A DNA stretch of 8,763 nt from Myxococcales bacterium (GCA_003153055.1 PMBV01000499.1:336-9098), one strand, 5' to 3'. Shown: positions 1 through 6,757, counted from the stretch's first letter. A program made the numbers and translations. The notes: generated by a model not told the origin, from the letters alone.

Positions 1-158
1 CGCAGCTCGGCAGCTCTTTGGGCTCGGCGATCCGCAACTTCAAAAAGGGCTTCTCGGGTGAGGTCTCCGACGAGCCTGAGGAAGGCAAGAAGCTCGCTGA
101 CGGTGGCGCGAGCCCCTCGGTGAACGCGTCAGACAAGGCCGCCTCCAAGCACAGCTGA
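1..158 (+). CDS. tatA: TatA-type Sec-independent (twin-arginine) translocase subunit, C-terminal fragment
   Basis: Partial gene: the start lies left of the window and the readable frame begins at base 3, giving 51 residues before TGA at 156-158. The first residues (QLGSSLGSAIRNFKKGFSGE) match the end of the amphipathic helix of TatA/TatE proteins, where a Leu-Gly-X-Ser-Leu-Gly stretch leads into a Phe-Lys-Lys segment. A polar, acidic, low-complexity tail rich in Glu, Asp, Ser and Ala follows, as is usual for the cytoplasmic C terminus. TatA forms the membrane pore that exports folded proteins carrying twin-arginine signals. The transmembrane N terminus cannot be seen here, and TatB or TatE is not strictly excluded, though the short tail favours TatA. 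No tatB or tatC follows; a terminator comes about 30 bases after the stop and the next gene is convergent. Confidence 0.8.
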   Translation, partial: QLGSSLGSAIRNFKKGFSGEVSDEPEEGKKLADGGASPSVNASDKAASKHS

Positions 159-190
159 GCCAAACGCGCTTCCCCCCACCGGGTGCGTCG

Positions 191-231
191 AGCCGTGCCC
201 TCGCTGGTGCGATGGGCGCGGCTCTTTCATT
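191..231 (+). terminator. Intrinsic terminator after tatA
   Basis: A long hairpin: arm 191-200 (agccgtgccc) pairs with 214-223 (gggcgcggct) over 10 bp with one G-U pair, and an inner stem 201-204/209-212 (tcgc/gcga) closes on a tggt tetraloop. A T-rich stretch (ctctttcatt) runs 222-231 on the plus strand, so it best serves tatA. On the minus strand the hairpin starts 3 bases after the acyl-CoA synthetase stop codon but lacks a T tract there, so it may act only weakly in that direction. Confidence 0.75.
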
Positions 232-2069
232 CGTGCGCGGCGCGCTCGTACATGGCGTCGAGGGCCGCCTGGTACTTCTGGGTGCAGATCTTCCGCCTCA
301 CCTTGAGCGTGGGGGTGAGCTCACCGGTCTCCTGGCTGAAGTCGTGATCGACGAGGGAGAACCGCTTGAGCGTCGAGTACGGCGGCAGCTCGGCGTTGAC
401 CGCGTCGACGGCCTTCTTGACCGCCGCGAGGAGCTCCGGAGCCTTGGACAGCTCGGCGTAGCTCATCGTCGCCCCAGCCTGCTCCGCCACCACCTTGCGG
501 GCATTCTCCTCGCTCACGCAGATCAGCACCGTGAGGTAGGGGCGGTTGTCTCCGTGCACCATCGAGTTCGACACGATGCCGTGCGCCTTGAGGGCGTTCT
601 CGAGGTTCTGGGGCGCGCAGTACTTGCCGCCCTGACGTCTTGATGAGGTCCTTCTTGCGATCGGTGATGCGCAGGGTGCCCTTTTCGTCGAGCTCCCCGA
701 TGTCACCGGTGTGGAAGAAGCCATCGGGCTCCAGCACCTCGTCGGTGGCCGCTTGGTTCCGGTAGTAGCCCTTCATGACGTTGGGCCCACGCACGAGGAT
801 CTCTCCGTCGTCGGCGATCTTCAGCTCCACCGTGGGGAAGGCCTGGCCGACGGTGCCGATGCGCACTGCCTCGGGCCGGTTGAGGGTCGCCCCGGCGGCC
901 GTCTCGGTGAGGCCGTAGCCTTCGCACACGGTGAAGCCGAGCAGGTCGAAGAAATAGCCGATCTTCTTCGGCAGGGGCGCTCCACCCGAGATGAAGATGC
1001 GCATCCGTCCGCCCAGCTTCTCGTCGAGGGCGGCGCGCACCTTCTTGAACACCAGCCGCTTGGCCAGCGCCCAGCCCAGCGAGTCGTACGACTGGCCCTT
1101 CTCCTTCGCGGCGACGTACTCGTCGAACAGGCGAAAGGCCCAGCGACCGAGCTGCCCCTTGACCCCCGGCGCCGAGGTAGCGCTCCCGTTCACGGCGGAG
1201 AAGACCTTCTCGAGCACCCGGGGCACCGTGGGCAAAATGGTCGGTTTGGTCTCGCCCAGGTTCGCCACCACCTTCTCGACCGACTCGGCGAAGACCATCT
1301 TGAAGCCCATGGCCAGCCACGCCGACTTCGCCGCCTGGGCGAAGGAGTGGGCCATGGGCAGAAACAGCAGCACCGCGTCGCCCGGCTGCATCACGCTTAT
1401 GCGCCGCAGAGACGTCCCCTCGAAGGCCCAGTTCCCGTGGGTGAGGATCACGCCCTTGGGGTCACCGGTGGTGCCCGAGGTGTAGAGAAAGTGGGAGAGA
1501 TCATCCCGGCCGATGGCTCGGGCCCGCTCCTCGAAGTCGGTGAGGTCTCGCCCCTTCTCGATGAGTCCCTCGAGCGAGAGGGCCGAGGCGCTCGCTCCCT
1601 GGAACAGCACCACCTGCTTCACCGCCGTCTGGGCCAGCTTCAGGTTCGCGCGGGTCAGCCGCCCGGCTTGCTTGGGGGTCGGCTCGTCATCGTCGACGAA
1701 GAGCAGCACCGCCCCGGAGTTGTCGAGGATGTACCGCACCTCCTCGGGGGTGTTGGAGGCGTAGATCGGCACCGAGATGGCCTTGGCTGCGTGAATCGCC
1801 AGATCAACCACGCACCAGGTGAGGCTGGTGTTGGCAAAGATGGCGACGCGGTCGCCGGGCTTCACTCCCCAGCCGACCAAGCCATTCGACACGGCCTTCA
1901 CCTGAGCCAGCACCTCGGGCCAGGAGACGTCTTTCCAGCCCGACGACGTCTTCACCTGCGCCGCTGGCCCCCGCGATTCCCTGGCGCGCTCGAGCAGCAT
2001 CTCCACCAGATTTTCCTCGGTCTCCGAAGAAACGGAAGAAGCGGAATCGACTTTGAACGCAATGGCCAT
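227..2069 (-). pseudogene. Long-chain fatty acid CoA ligase (AMP-forming), interrupted by a single-base frameshift
   Basis: Acyl-CoA synthetase of the ANL superfamily: it activates a fatty acid with ATP to acyl-AMP, then transfers it to CoA. From ATG at 2067-2069 the motifs run in order: P-loop YTSGTTGDPKGV (residues 196-207), GYGLTET (384-390), the TGD aspartate (454-456), and the hinge DRKKDLIKTSG (470-480). At the GGG of codon 480 (bases 630-632) the frame breaks. Dropping one G restores SGGKYCAPQNLENAL and the whole C-terminal lid to TGA at 227-229, including TPTLKVRRK with the presumed catalytic Lys near residue 589. The repaired protein would be 613 residues, normal for the family. As read, the ribosome would make a wrong tail of about 100 residues ending at 321. 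The start is chosen for its GGAG 5 bases upstream; an upstream in-frame TTG at 2129 is less likely. It lies 70 bases after the TPR gene and may be co-transcribed with it. Sequencing error or real decay cannot be told apart here. Confidence 0.88.
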
Positions 2070-2074
2070 GAGCA

Positions 2075-2078
2075 CTCC
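2075..2078 (-). promoter_or_regulatory. Ribosome binding site of the acyl-CoA ligase
   Basis: GGAG on the minus strand with a 5-base gap to the ATG at 2067-2069. It decides this start over the in-frame TTG about 60 bases further upstream, and fits the N terminus expected of the family. Confidence 0.6.
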
Positions 2079-2139
2079 GAGCAGCGATGAAGATTGGGCA
2101 GGGGATAACGGCGTCATCGAGAGTCGCAACCGGGTGAGC

Positions 2140-2901
2140 CTATTTCAGCTCGCGCTGAATCTCCTCCGCTACCGGTTGAGCCCATGCCTTGACGCGTCGC
2201 GCCTCGGGCGGATCGAAATCGGAGGCCCCGTTGAGGACCTTGTCGATCTGCTCCTTGGCTCCCTTGGCATCACCATCTTTGATGAGTGTCTGGGCGAGGT
2301 AGTAGTAATTGCGAAGGTGCTCTGGGCTGGCGGCGACGGCCTTGGCGAGCTCTTCCTTGGACTTCTTGAGATCGCGCTTGGGCCATGGGAGCTCCCAGTA
2401 GTAGCGCCCCTTGGCCCTCCGCCCACCACAGCGATCGAAGGCCTCGTTGTTCTTCAGCGCGAACTCGAGGTTCTCGACGAATTGGCCCTCGAGCCCGTCG
2501 GTGAGCGCCTTCAAGATCCCCACCGCCTGCGAGTACGCGCCGATGCTCAGCGCCACGTAGTACTTGGCCTCGGCGCCGGTCGGTTTGGCGTCCACCGCCC
2601 GCTTGGCGTAGTTCCACCCCTCCTTAGCCACCATGCGCTTGGTCTTCTCGTTCGTCTCGCCGTCGGCCTGCCACCAGCGAAAGCGCGCCGCCCTCCAGAG
2701 AATGGCGTAGTCGTCGGGGAACGCCTTGAGACCGTCGCGGATGGCCGCGTTGATCGCCGCCACCGAGGCGCCCTCGTCTCGCGTCGTCCAGTGCTGATCG
2801 AGGGTCGCGACGACGGCCGCCGCGTCGGCAGGGGGAGCGTCGGGCGACTGGGCCCAGCTGCTCACCGCCAACAGAACACTTCCAAGGAAGATGGCTCGCA
2901 T
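2140..2901 (-). CDS. Secreted or periplasmic tetratricopeptide-like protein
   Basis: A 253-residue protein of unknown specific function. The chosen ATG (2899-2901) gives a short signal peptide, MRAIFLGSVLLAVSSWA, with a likely signal peptidase I site after residue 17 (S-W-A before QS). The rest is predicted alpha-helical with helix pairs of TPR type, clearest near the C terminus (KSKEELAKAVAASPEHLRNYYYLAQTLIKDGDAKGAKEQIDKVL). The middle part (YYVALSIGAYSQAVGILKAL, then CGGRRAKGRYYWELP) recalls the TatT family of TRAP-transporter-associated TPR proteins; that likeness is from memory and not verified. An ORF extension upstream to 2979 would bury the signal peptide and run through the upstream terminator, so it was not used. 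It lies between the sigma-factor terminator and the acyl-CoA ligase on the same strand, so it is probably the first gene of that short unit. No lipobox cysteine is present. Confidence 0.75.
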   Translation of the reverse strand: MRAIFLGSVLLAVSSWAQSPDAPPADAAAVVATLDQHWTTRDEGASVAAINAAIRDGLKAFPDDYAILWRAARFRWWQADGETNEKTKRMVAKEGWNYAKRAVDAKPTGAEAKYYVALSIGAYSQAVGILKALTDGLEGQFVENLEFALKNNEAFDRCGGRRAKGRYYWELPWPKRDLKKSKEELAKAVAASPEHLRNYYYLAQTLIKDGDAKGAKEQIDKVLNGASDFDPPEARRVKAWAQPVAEEIQRELK

Positions 2902-2929
2902 GTCGCGCGAGGATCTCCCAGGCCTGGGC

Positions 2930-2959
2930 AAAAGAAAACCCGCGTCACGTGGGCGCGGG
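2930..2959 (-). terminator. Rho-independent terminator of the sigma-factor transcript
   Basis: On the minus strand a perfect 6-bp GC stem (cccgcg 2939-2944 with cgcggg 2954-2959) encloses a 9-base loop containing cacgtg, and is followed directly by the tract TTTTCTTTT (2938-2930). It lies about 50 bases past the sigma-factor stop and just before the TPR gene, so it separates the two transcription units. Confidence 0.85.
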
Positions 2960-3008
2960 CCAGGTTCTGACGCTCGCACGGCCGACGAGCCGCGTTACGT
3001 CCAGCGGG

Positions 3009-3827
3009 TCATGCGGCGAGGTTCTCGTTCAGCTCGATCTCGGCGTCTTGGTTGATGGCGGCGAGGTAGCGGGCGAGGAACGACTTGGTCTTGAGCTCGA
3101 CCTGACGCACGCGCTCCCGAGACACGCCCCAGCGCTCGCCCAACTCTTCGAGCGTGCGCGGCTTGTCCTGGGTAAGGCGCTCCTGGAGAATGTCCCAGCC
3201 CAGGTCACCCAGACGTCGGCGAACTCGCTGCAGGGCCACCGAGACCTCCTCGTCGCGCTCCAGCGAGAGGAAGGCGCTGTCGGGCGTCGGCGCGGCGTCT
3301 TCGAGGCGCTCGAGGTAGGTGGACTCCGACTCGTCGTCGATGGGGGTGTCGAGCGAGAAGTCGCTCATGCTCAGCCGCTCGTGCTCGCCGCCTCGAACGT
3401 GGCTGCGGTTGTCCTTCAAATAGCGGGTGATGTACGCGCGGATCCACCAGACGGCGTAGGTGGCGAAGCGCACCTGCTTCTTGGGGTCGAAGTGCTCGAT
3501 GGCCTTCATCAGGCCGACGTTCCCTTCCTGAATGAGATCGTCGAGACGAGCTCCGCGGCTGGTGAACTTCTTGGCCACCGCCACCACGAAGGGGAGATTG
3601 CTCACCGCCAGCGTGCGGCGCGCCGCCTCTTCTCCCTTGCGGGCACGTCGTGAGAGCTCGTACTCCTCTTCGCGTGTGAGTTGCTTGTGGCCGCCCATGC
3701 TCCGTAGGTAGTGAGACAGCCCTTCTGAATCGGTCCGGCGCATCGGCTTCTCCTCGCTGAACGCGCTCTGCTGTTCAGGCTCGAGAAGAAGATGCTCGTC
3801 CCACACTCCGGTTTCGAAGAATGCCAT
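3009..3827 (-). CDS. RpoH-like (sigma-32 type) alternative sigma-70 family factor
   Basis: A 272-residue sigma factor that would direct RNA polymerase to a subset of promoters. Region 1.2-like sequence lies at about 39-60 (HYLRSMGGHKQLTREEEYEL). Region 2 spans about 73-140: the core-binding DLIQEGNVGLMKAIEHFDP (97-115) and the -10 recognition/melting helix VRFATYAVWWIRAYITRYL (119-137). Region 4.2 is the helix-turn-helix TLEELGERWGVSRERVRQVELKTKSFL (225-251). Length and region 2 match the RpoH group, but the linker after region 2 does not show the RpoH-box motif (QRKLFFNLR type) of proteobacterial sigma-32, so heat-shock function should not be assumed; myxobacterial developmental sigma factors are similar in build. 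The ATG is preceded by GGGAGG with a 9-base gap; an in-frame extension to 3878 lacks support. It follows the FAD oxidase gene by 102 bases on the same strand and ends before a strong terminator. Confidence 0.9.
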   Translation of the reverse strand: MAFFETGVWDEHLLLEPEQQSAFSEEKPMRRTDSEGLSHYLRSMGGHKQLTREEEYELSRRARKGEEAARRTLAVSNLPFVVAVAKKFTSRGARLDDLIQEGNVGLMKAIEHFDPKKQVRFATYAVWWIRAYITRYLKDNRSHVRGGEHERLSMSDFSLDTPIDDESESTYLERLEDAAPTPDSAFLSLERDEEVSVALQRVRRRLGDLGWDILQERLTQDKPRTLEELGERWGVSRERVRQVELKTKSFLARYLAAINQDAEIELNENLAA

Positions 3828-3836
3828 GTGTAGAAC

Positions 3837-3842
3837 CCTCCC
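3837..3842 (-). promoter_or_regulatory. Ribosome binding site of the sigma factor
   Basis: GGGAGG on the minus strand, 9 bases before the ATG at 3825-3827. It supports that start over the in-frame codon at 3876-3878. Confidence 0.6.
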
Positions 3843-3882
3843 AATCGGGTGGTGCTGACCTGGCCACCCACGGAGCAAGGGC

Positions 3883-3895
3883 AGTGCCGAGCACT
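3883..3895. repeat. Short perfect inverted repeat upstream of the sigma-factor gene
   Basis: Five-base arms agtgc/gcact around a 3-base centre (cga), in the 102-base gap between the FAD oxidase and the sigma factor. It could be a regulator site or a small hairpin in the leader, but short palindromes arise by chance in such GC-rich DNA. I found no convincing -35/-10 pair in the same gap. Confidence 0.3.
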
Positions 3896-3929
3896 CAACA
3901 CATGGAAACGGTCAGAACTACACAGGAAA

Positions 3930-5303
3930 TCATCTGTCGGGGAATATCTTCCCGGGGTTCATGACGACCTGGGGGTCGAGGAGGACCTTCAGCCGACGCT
4001 GAACATCAATAACGGCCTTTGACTGCTCCAGCGAGAGAAACCGGCGTTTAGAGAGGCCCACGCCGTGCTCGCCGGTGATGGTGCCACCGAGATCGACGGT
4101 GATCTGCATGATGGCCTCGAGGGCGCGTTCGACCAGGGGGCGCTCATGGGGCCCAGAGTAGAGGACGTTGGCGTGGAGGTTCCCGTCTCCCGCGTGCCCG
4201 TAGGTGGCGACGGTGAGGCCGAGGTCGCGACCGACCCGCTTGAAGCGGTCCACGGCCTCGGGAATGCGGGAGCGAGGCACGACGATGTCTTCGCTGACCT
4301 TGAAGTGCTTGAGCGCGCGGAGGGCTGGGGAGATGAGCCGGCGGACAGCCCACAGGCGCTCTCGCTGGTCCCGATCCATCGCCAGGAGCGTCTCCTGTGC
4401 CCCCTGGGCGGTGCAGCGCTCAGCCACCTTGGAGAGCTCGGCCAAGGCGACCTCGTCTGAGGGGCCGTCGACCTCGACGATGAGGCAGGCCCCGGCGCCC
4501 GAAGGAAACCTGAAACCCTGGCCGTCGATCGCCGCGATGGCGACATCGTCGATGAGCTCGAGGCAGCGGGGCAAGGTCCCTCCGAGGAGGACCTGGCTGA
4601 CGGCCTCGGCCGCCTCGACGACCGAGCGGAACGACACCAGCGCCGTCATGACCGCCGCCGGCCTGGGTAGGAGCTTCAGGGTAATCTCGGTGGCGACGCC
4701 GAGGGTGCCCTCGGAGCCGACGAAGAGCCCGACGAGATCGTACCCCGCCACGCCCTTGATGGTGCGATGCCCAACGCGCAGGAGCTCACCGGTGGGCAGC
4801 ACCCACTCGAGCCCCAGGACGTAGTCGCGGGTGACGCCATACTTGAGCGCGCGCGGCCCACCGGCGTTCTCGGCGACATTGCCGCCGAGCGTGCACACGG
4901 CGGCCGAGTTGGGGTCGGGGGGGTAGAAGAGCCCGGCCTCGTCGACGGCCTTCTGGAACGTCTCGAGGATGACACCGGGCTGGACGGTGGCGGTCAGGTC
5001 CGCGGCCCTCACCTCGAGGATCCGATCGAGCCGCTCGAGAGACATCGACACGCCACCTTTGACAGGGAGCGAGCCGCCGCTCTTTCCACTGCGCGCCCCG
5101 ACCGGCGTCAGGGGGACGTCGCGGCTGTTGCAGGCGCGAACGATCACCTGGACCTCGGCCGTCGACCGAGGGAAGGCCACCAGCGCAGGGAGAAAGTCGC
5201 CCACGTCCGACTCGTCGTGGGCGTAGAGGGCGAGGGTCGCCTCGTCGTCCTTGAGCTCCAGGCCGGCGAGATCGGCCCTGAGCCTCGCGAGTCGCTCGAT
5301 CAC
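3930..5303 (-). CDS. FAD-binding oxidoreductase, GlcD / D-lactate dehydrogenase type
   Basis: A 457-residue flavoenzyme that would oxidise a 2-hydroxy acid (glycolate, D-lactate or similar) to the 2-oxo acid. The N-terminal FAD-binding PCMH domain has PVGARSGKSGGSLP (67-80), the DPNSAAVCTLGGNVAENAGGPRALKYG segment (130-156) and GYDLVGLFVGSEGTLGV (187-203). The C-terminal FAD oxidase domain has YGHAGDGNLHANV (368-380), GEHGVGLSKRRF (411-422) and the closing MNPGKIFP (448-455). Length matches GlcD. The exact substrate cannot be read from sequence; no glcE, glcF or iron-sulfur partner lies nearby. The start is GTG at 5301-5303, overlapping the folE stop as GTGA and matching the expected N terminus; the open frame to 5639 upstream is folE read out of frame. 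The four-base overlap suggests translational coupling with folE. Confidence 0.9.
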   Translation of the reverse strand: MIERLARLRADLAGLELKDDEATLALYAHDESDVGDFLPALVAFPRSTAEVQVIVRACNSRDVPLTPVGARSGKSGGSLPVKGGVSMSLERLDRILEVRAADLTATVQPGVILETFQKAVDEAGLFYPPDPNSAAVCTLGGNVAENAGGPRALKYGVTRDYVLGLEWVLPTGELLRVGHRTIKGVAGYDLVGLFVGSEGTLGVATEITLKLLPRPAAVMTALVSFRSVVEAAEAVSQVLLGGTLPRCLELIDDVAIAAIDGQGFRFPSGAGACLIVEVDGPSDEVALAELSKVAERCTAQGAQETLLAMDRDQRERLWAVRRLISPALRALKHFKVSEDIVVPRSRIPEAVDRFKRVGRDLGLTVATYGHAGDGNLHANVLYSGPHERPLVERALEAIMQITVDLGGTITGEHGVGLSKRRFLSLEQSKAVIDVQRRLKVLLDPQVVMNPGKIFPDR

Positions 5304-5899
5304 CGCCGCTTCCGCCCGAGACGGCGCCACAGCTCGGCTCTCAGCGCCGGCTCCTTGAGCACTCCCTCGTAGGCTTCGGAATAGGTGACGGCGTCGTGCT
5401 GCTCCTCTCCGCGGAGGCGGAAACACGTCTGCTCGGCTTCGATGACGCAGGCCGCCCCCTGGCTCGGGAGCTCGTCGGTGAGCGCGAGAGCCACCAGGCG
5501 GGCGAGCTCTTCCTGGAGGATGAGCCGGTGAGCGAAGGTGTCGACCAGGCTCGAGAGGCGTCCGAAGCCCACGACCTCGCGCCCGGGGACGTAGGCCAGG
5601 TGGATCCGGCCGCTGTAGGGCAGGAGGTGGTGCGGGCACATCGATCGGAAGTGGAGGTTCGTGACCACCACGAGCTCGCTCGTCGACGCGCCGGTGACGG
5701 GGAAGCGCTCGTCGAGGGCCTGGGCGGCGGTCTCTTGGTAGCCCGAGAGGAACTCGTCGGCCCAGGCGTCGGCCACCCGCCGGGGCGTCTCAGCGAGGTT
5801 GGGGTCGGACGGGTCGAGGCCTGCCGCCTCGAGGAAGTCGCCGATGGCCCGCGCCATGGCCTTCTTGTCTGGACGGCGGGGCTTTCGCGGGCGGCTCAC
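5300..5899 (-). CDS. folE: GTP cyclohydrolase I
   Basis: A 199-residue T-fold enzyme that converts GTP to 7,8-dihydroneopterin triphosphate and formate, the entry step to folate, biopterin and queuosine. Family features: an N-terminal helical part with AETPRRVADAW (36-46), the zinc/active-site motif MCPHHLLPYSGRIHLAYVPG (87-106), VVGFGRLSSLVDTFAHRLILQEEL (109-132) and CVIEAEQTCFRLRG (151-164). By alignment to the E. coli enzyme the zinc ligands would be Cys88, His91 and Cys159, and His90 corresponds to His112; all are present. The position of catalytic His179, however, is Gln157 here, and the usual GLSK is GFGR. The start is GTG at 5897-5899, directly after the queD TAA, with GAGG four bases upstream. 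It overlaps the FAD oxidase by four bases. Cytoplasmic. Fold assignment is firm; full GTP cyclohydrolase I activity is less sure because of the His-to-Gln change. Confidence 0.9.
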   Translation of the reverse strand: MSRPRKPRRPDKKAMARAIGDFLEAAGLDPSDPNLAETPRRVADAWADEFLSGYQETAAQALDERFPVTGASTSELVVVTNLHFRSMCPHHLLPYSGRIHLAYVPGREVVGFGRLSSLVDTFAHRLILQEELARLVALALTDELPSQGAACVIEAEQTCFRLRGEEQHDAVTYSEAYEGVLKEPALRAELWRRLGRKRR

Positions 5900-6250
5900 T
5901 TAGCCTCGATAGGTAACGCAGTACTCGTCCGTCTCCCAGATCTTCAGCTCGGTGAGGCCGGGAAGGATCGGCGCCAGGCGGTCCCAGATCCACACCACCA
6001 GGTTCTCCGCGGTCGGGTTGTCCACGATGTCGTTGAGGTGGTAGTGGTCCAGCTTCGAGAGCACCTCGCCCCAGACGGTGCGCTTGACCTCATCGAAGTC
6101 GCGGATCATCCCGTCTTTCGGCTGCGGGCGTCCGCTGAGCGTCACCCGCACGAGGTAGTTGTGGCCGTGGAGGCGCTTGCACGGCCCGTCATAGTGCGGC
6201 AGCAGGTGCGAAGCACTGAATCGAAAGTCGACTGACAGCAACATCTCCAT
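5900..6250 (-). CDS. queD: 6-carboxytetrahydropterin synthase / 6-pyruvoyltetrahydropterin synthase family protein QueD
   Basis: A 116-residue T-fold enzyme acting on dihydroneopterin triphosphate, the FolE product. In the queuosine path it forms 6-carboxytetrahydropterin. Zinc ligands His15 (FSASH), His28 and His30 (HGH) are visible. The catalytic Cys24 sits in CKRLHGHNY, i.e. the CxxxHGH spacing described for QueD rather than for the eukaryotic-type synthases. LDHYHLND (67-74) supplies the Asp/His pair, PTAEN (79-83) is conserved, and Glu106 in WETDEY is the usual pterin-binding acid. The ATG at 6248-6250 is used; ATG at 6242-6244 is a close alternative, and neither has a clear binding site. 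The stop TAA touches the folE start, so the two are very likely co-translated. A role in making another pterin is possible since queC and queE are not in view. Confidence 0.9.
   Translation of the reverse strand: MEMLLSVDFRFSASHLLPHYDGPCKRLHGHNYLVRVTLSGRPQPKDGMIRDFDEVKRTVWGEVLSKLDHYHLNDIVDNPTAENLVVWIWDRLAPILPGLTELKIWETDEYCVTYRG
5904..5907 (-). promoter_or_regulatory. Ribosome binding site of folE, inside the end of queD
   Basis: GAGG on the minus strand with a four-base gap to the GTG at 5897-5899. It lies within the last codons of queD and supports the GTG start, hence full adjacency of the two genes. Confidence 0.55.
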
Positions 6251-6316
6251 GGCCAGCGCCCATAGCAGCGATGCCCGCCCAGCACCACCACCCGCGCCGC
6301 TGAGCCACGGGCGACA

Positions 6317-6691
6317 TCAGTCGAGCTCGAGCCAGCTCTGGCCGCACACCTGACAGCGCATCTTCGCCCCTCCGGGGAACACCAGCACCGTGCGCCCCGA
6401 AGGGGTGGTACCGGGACCTTGCCCGCACGTCGGGCAGCCGGCGCCCTTCGCCCTGACCGCGAGGGAGCCGTCGTACGGCGGCAGCTGGAGCGCCTCGAGC
6501 CAGTCCACCACGTGCGCCTCGCTCCACTTCACGTCGAGCTCGTTCCTCCCCTTGAGCAGCCCATGCCGGGCCGCCAGCCAGTACAGCTTGAGTCGCCGGG
6601 TGTGCTCGGTCATCTCTCGTCGGGTGAACTCCTCTCCGAGGCGACGAACGAGGGAGAGCAGCGTCGAGCGATCCACGCATCGACTGAACAT
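6317..6691 (-). CDS. Small protein with C-terminal zinc-ribbon-like CxxC pairs, function unknown
   Basis: A 124-residue protein I do not recognise. The N-terminal two thirds looks helical and charged (LLSLVRRLGEEFTRREMTEHTRRLKLYWLAARHGL). The C terminus has two CxxC knuckles, CPTCG (Cys86, Cys89) and CQVCG (Cys113, Cys116), spaced 24 residues apart as in zinc ribbons, so a structural zinc and possible nucleic-acid or protein binding are likely but not shown. No signal peptide or membrane segment. The start is uncertain: ATG at 6689-6691 is used here, but in-frame GTG at 6701-6703 and TTG at 6710-6712 add 4 and 7 residues, and none has a strong binding site. It is 66 bases upstream of queD on the same strand and may be the first gene of the pterin unit. 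It is divergent from the M61 peptidase, with a gap of about 66 bases that must hold both promoters. Consistent coding-like composition and the clean Cys pairs argue that it is real. Confidence 0.7.
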   Translation of the reverse strand: MFSRCVDRSTLLSLVRRLGEEFTRREMTEHTRRLKLYWLAARHGLLKGRNELDVKWSEAHVVDWLEALQLPPYDGSLAVRAKGAGCPTCGQGPGTTPSGRTVLVFPGGAKMRCQVCGQSWLELD

Positions 6692-6757
6692 CTTTTCAGG
6701 CACGTGATGCAAGCCCTGTCTCGCCTTGAGCCTGAGCTACGGTAGATCTTCACCGCC
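6692..6757. promoter_or_regulatory. Divergent intergenic region, expected to hold promoters both ways
   Basis: This 66-base gap separates two divergent genes, so promoters for both must lie in or overlap it. I see no sigma-70 consensus pair with correct spacing. A TACGGT at 6738-6743 could be a weak -10 for the plus-strand peptidase, but no matching -35 lies 17 bases upstream. The call rests on gene layout, not on recognised elements. Confidence 0.35.

Noticed and set aside
711..2090. A 459-codon plus-strand frame opposite the acyl-CoA ligase
   Set aside because: It is the antisense shadow of a gene with clear adenylation motifs; it has no recognisable domain or binding site.
2053..2970. A 305-codon plus-strand frame opposite the TPR gene
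   Set aside because: Shadow frame; it runs through a terminator and an intergenic gap, and the minus-strand protein has a signal peptide and TPR-like repeats.
2949..3653. A 234-codon plus-strand frame opposite the sigma-factor gene
   Set aside because: Shadow frame; the minus strand encodes conserved sigma regions 2 and 4.
3883..3900. CIRCE (HrcA) heat-shock operator near the sigma factor
   Set aside because: GCACTC-like half sites are present, but the arms are only 3 bases apart and face the wrong way for the TTAGCACTC-N9-GAGTGCTAA arrangement.
5304..5639. N-terminal extension of the FAD oxidase to 5639
   Set aside because: The extra 112 residues are Pro/Arg-rich and are the folE gene read out of frame; the GTG at 5301-5303 matches the family N terminus.
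5396..6235. A 279-codon plus-strand frame opposite folE and queD
   Set aside because: It spans two genes with intact active-site motifs on the other strand; no domain is visible in it.
6251..6316. A preQ1 or tetrahydrofolate riboswitch ahead of queD
   Set aside because: The 66-base gap is GC-rich, lacks the A-rich tail and conserved core of preQ1 elements, and shows only weak chance stems.
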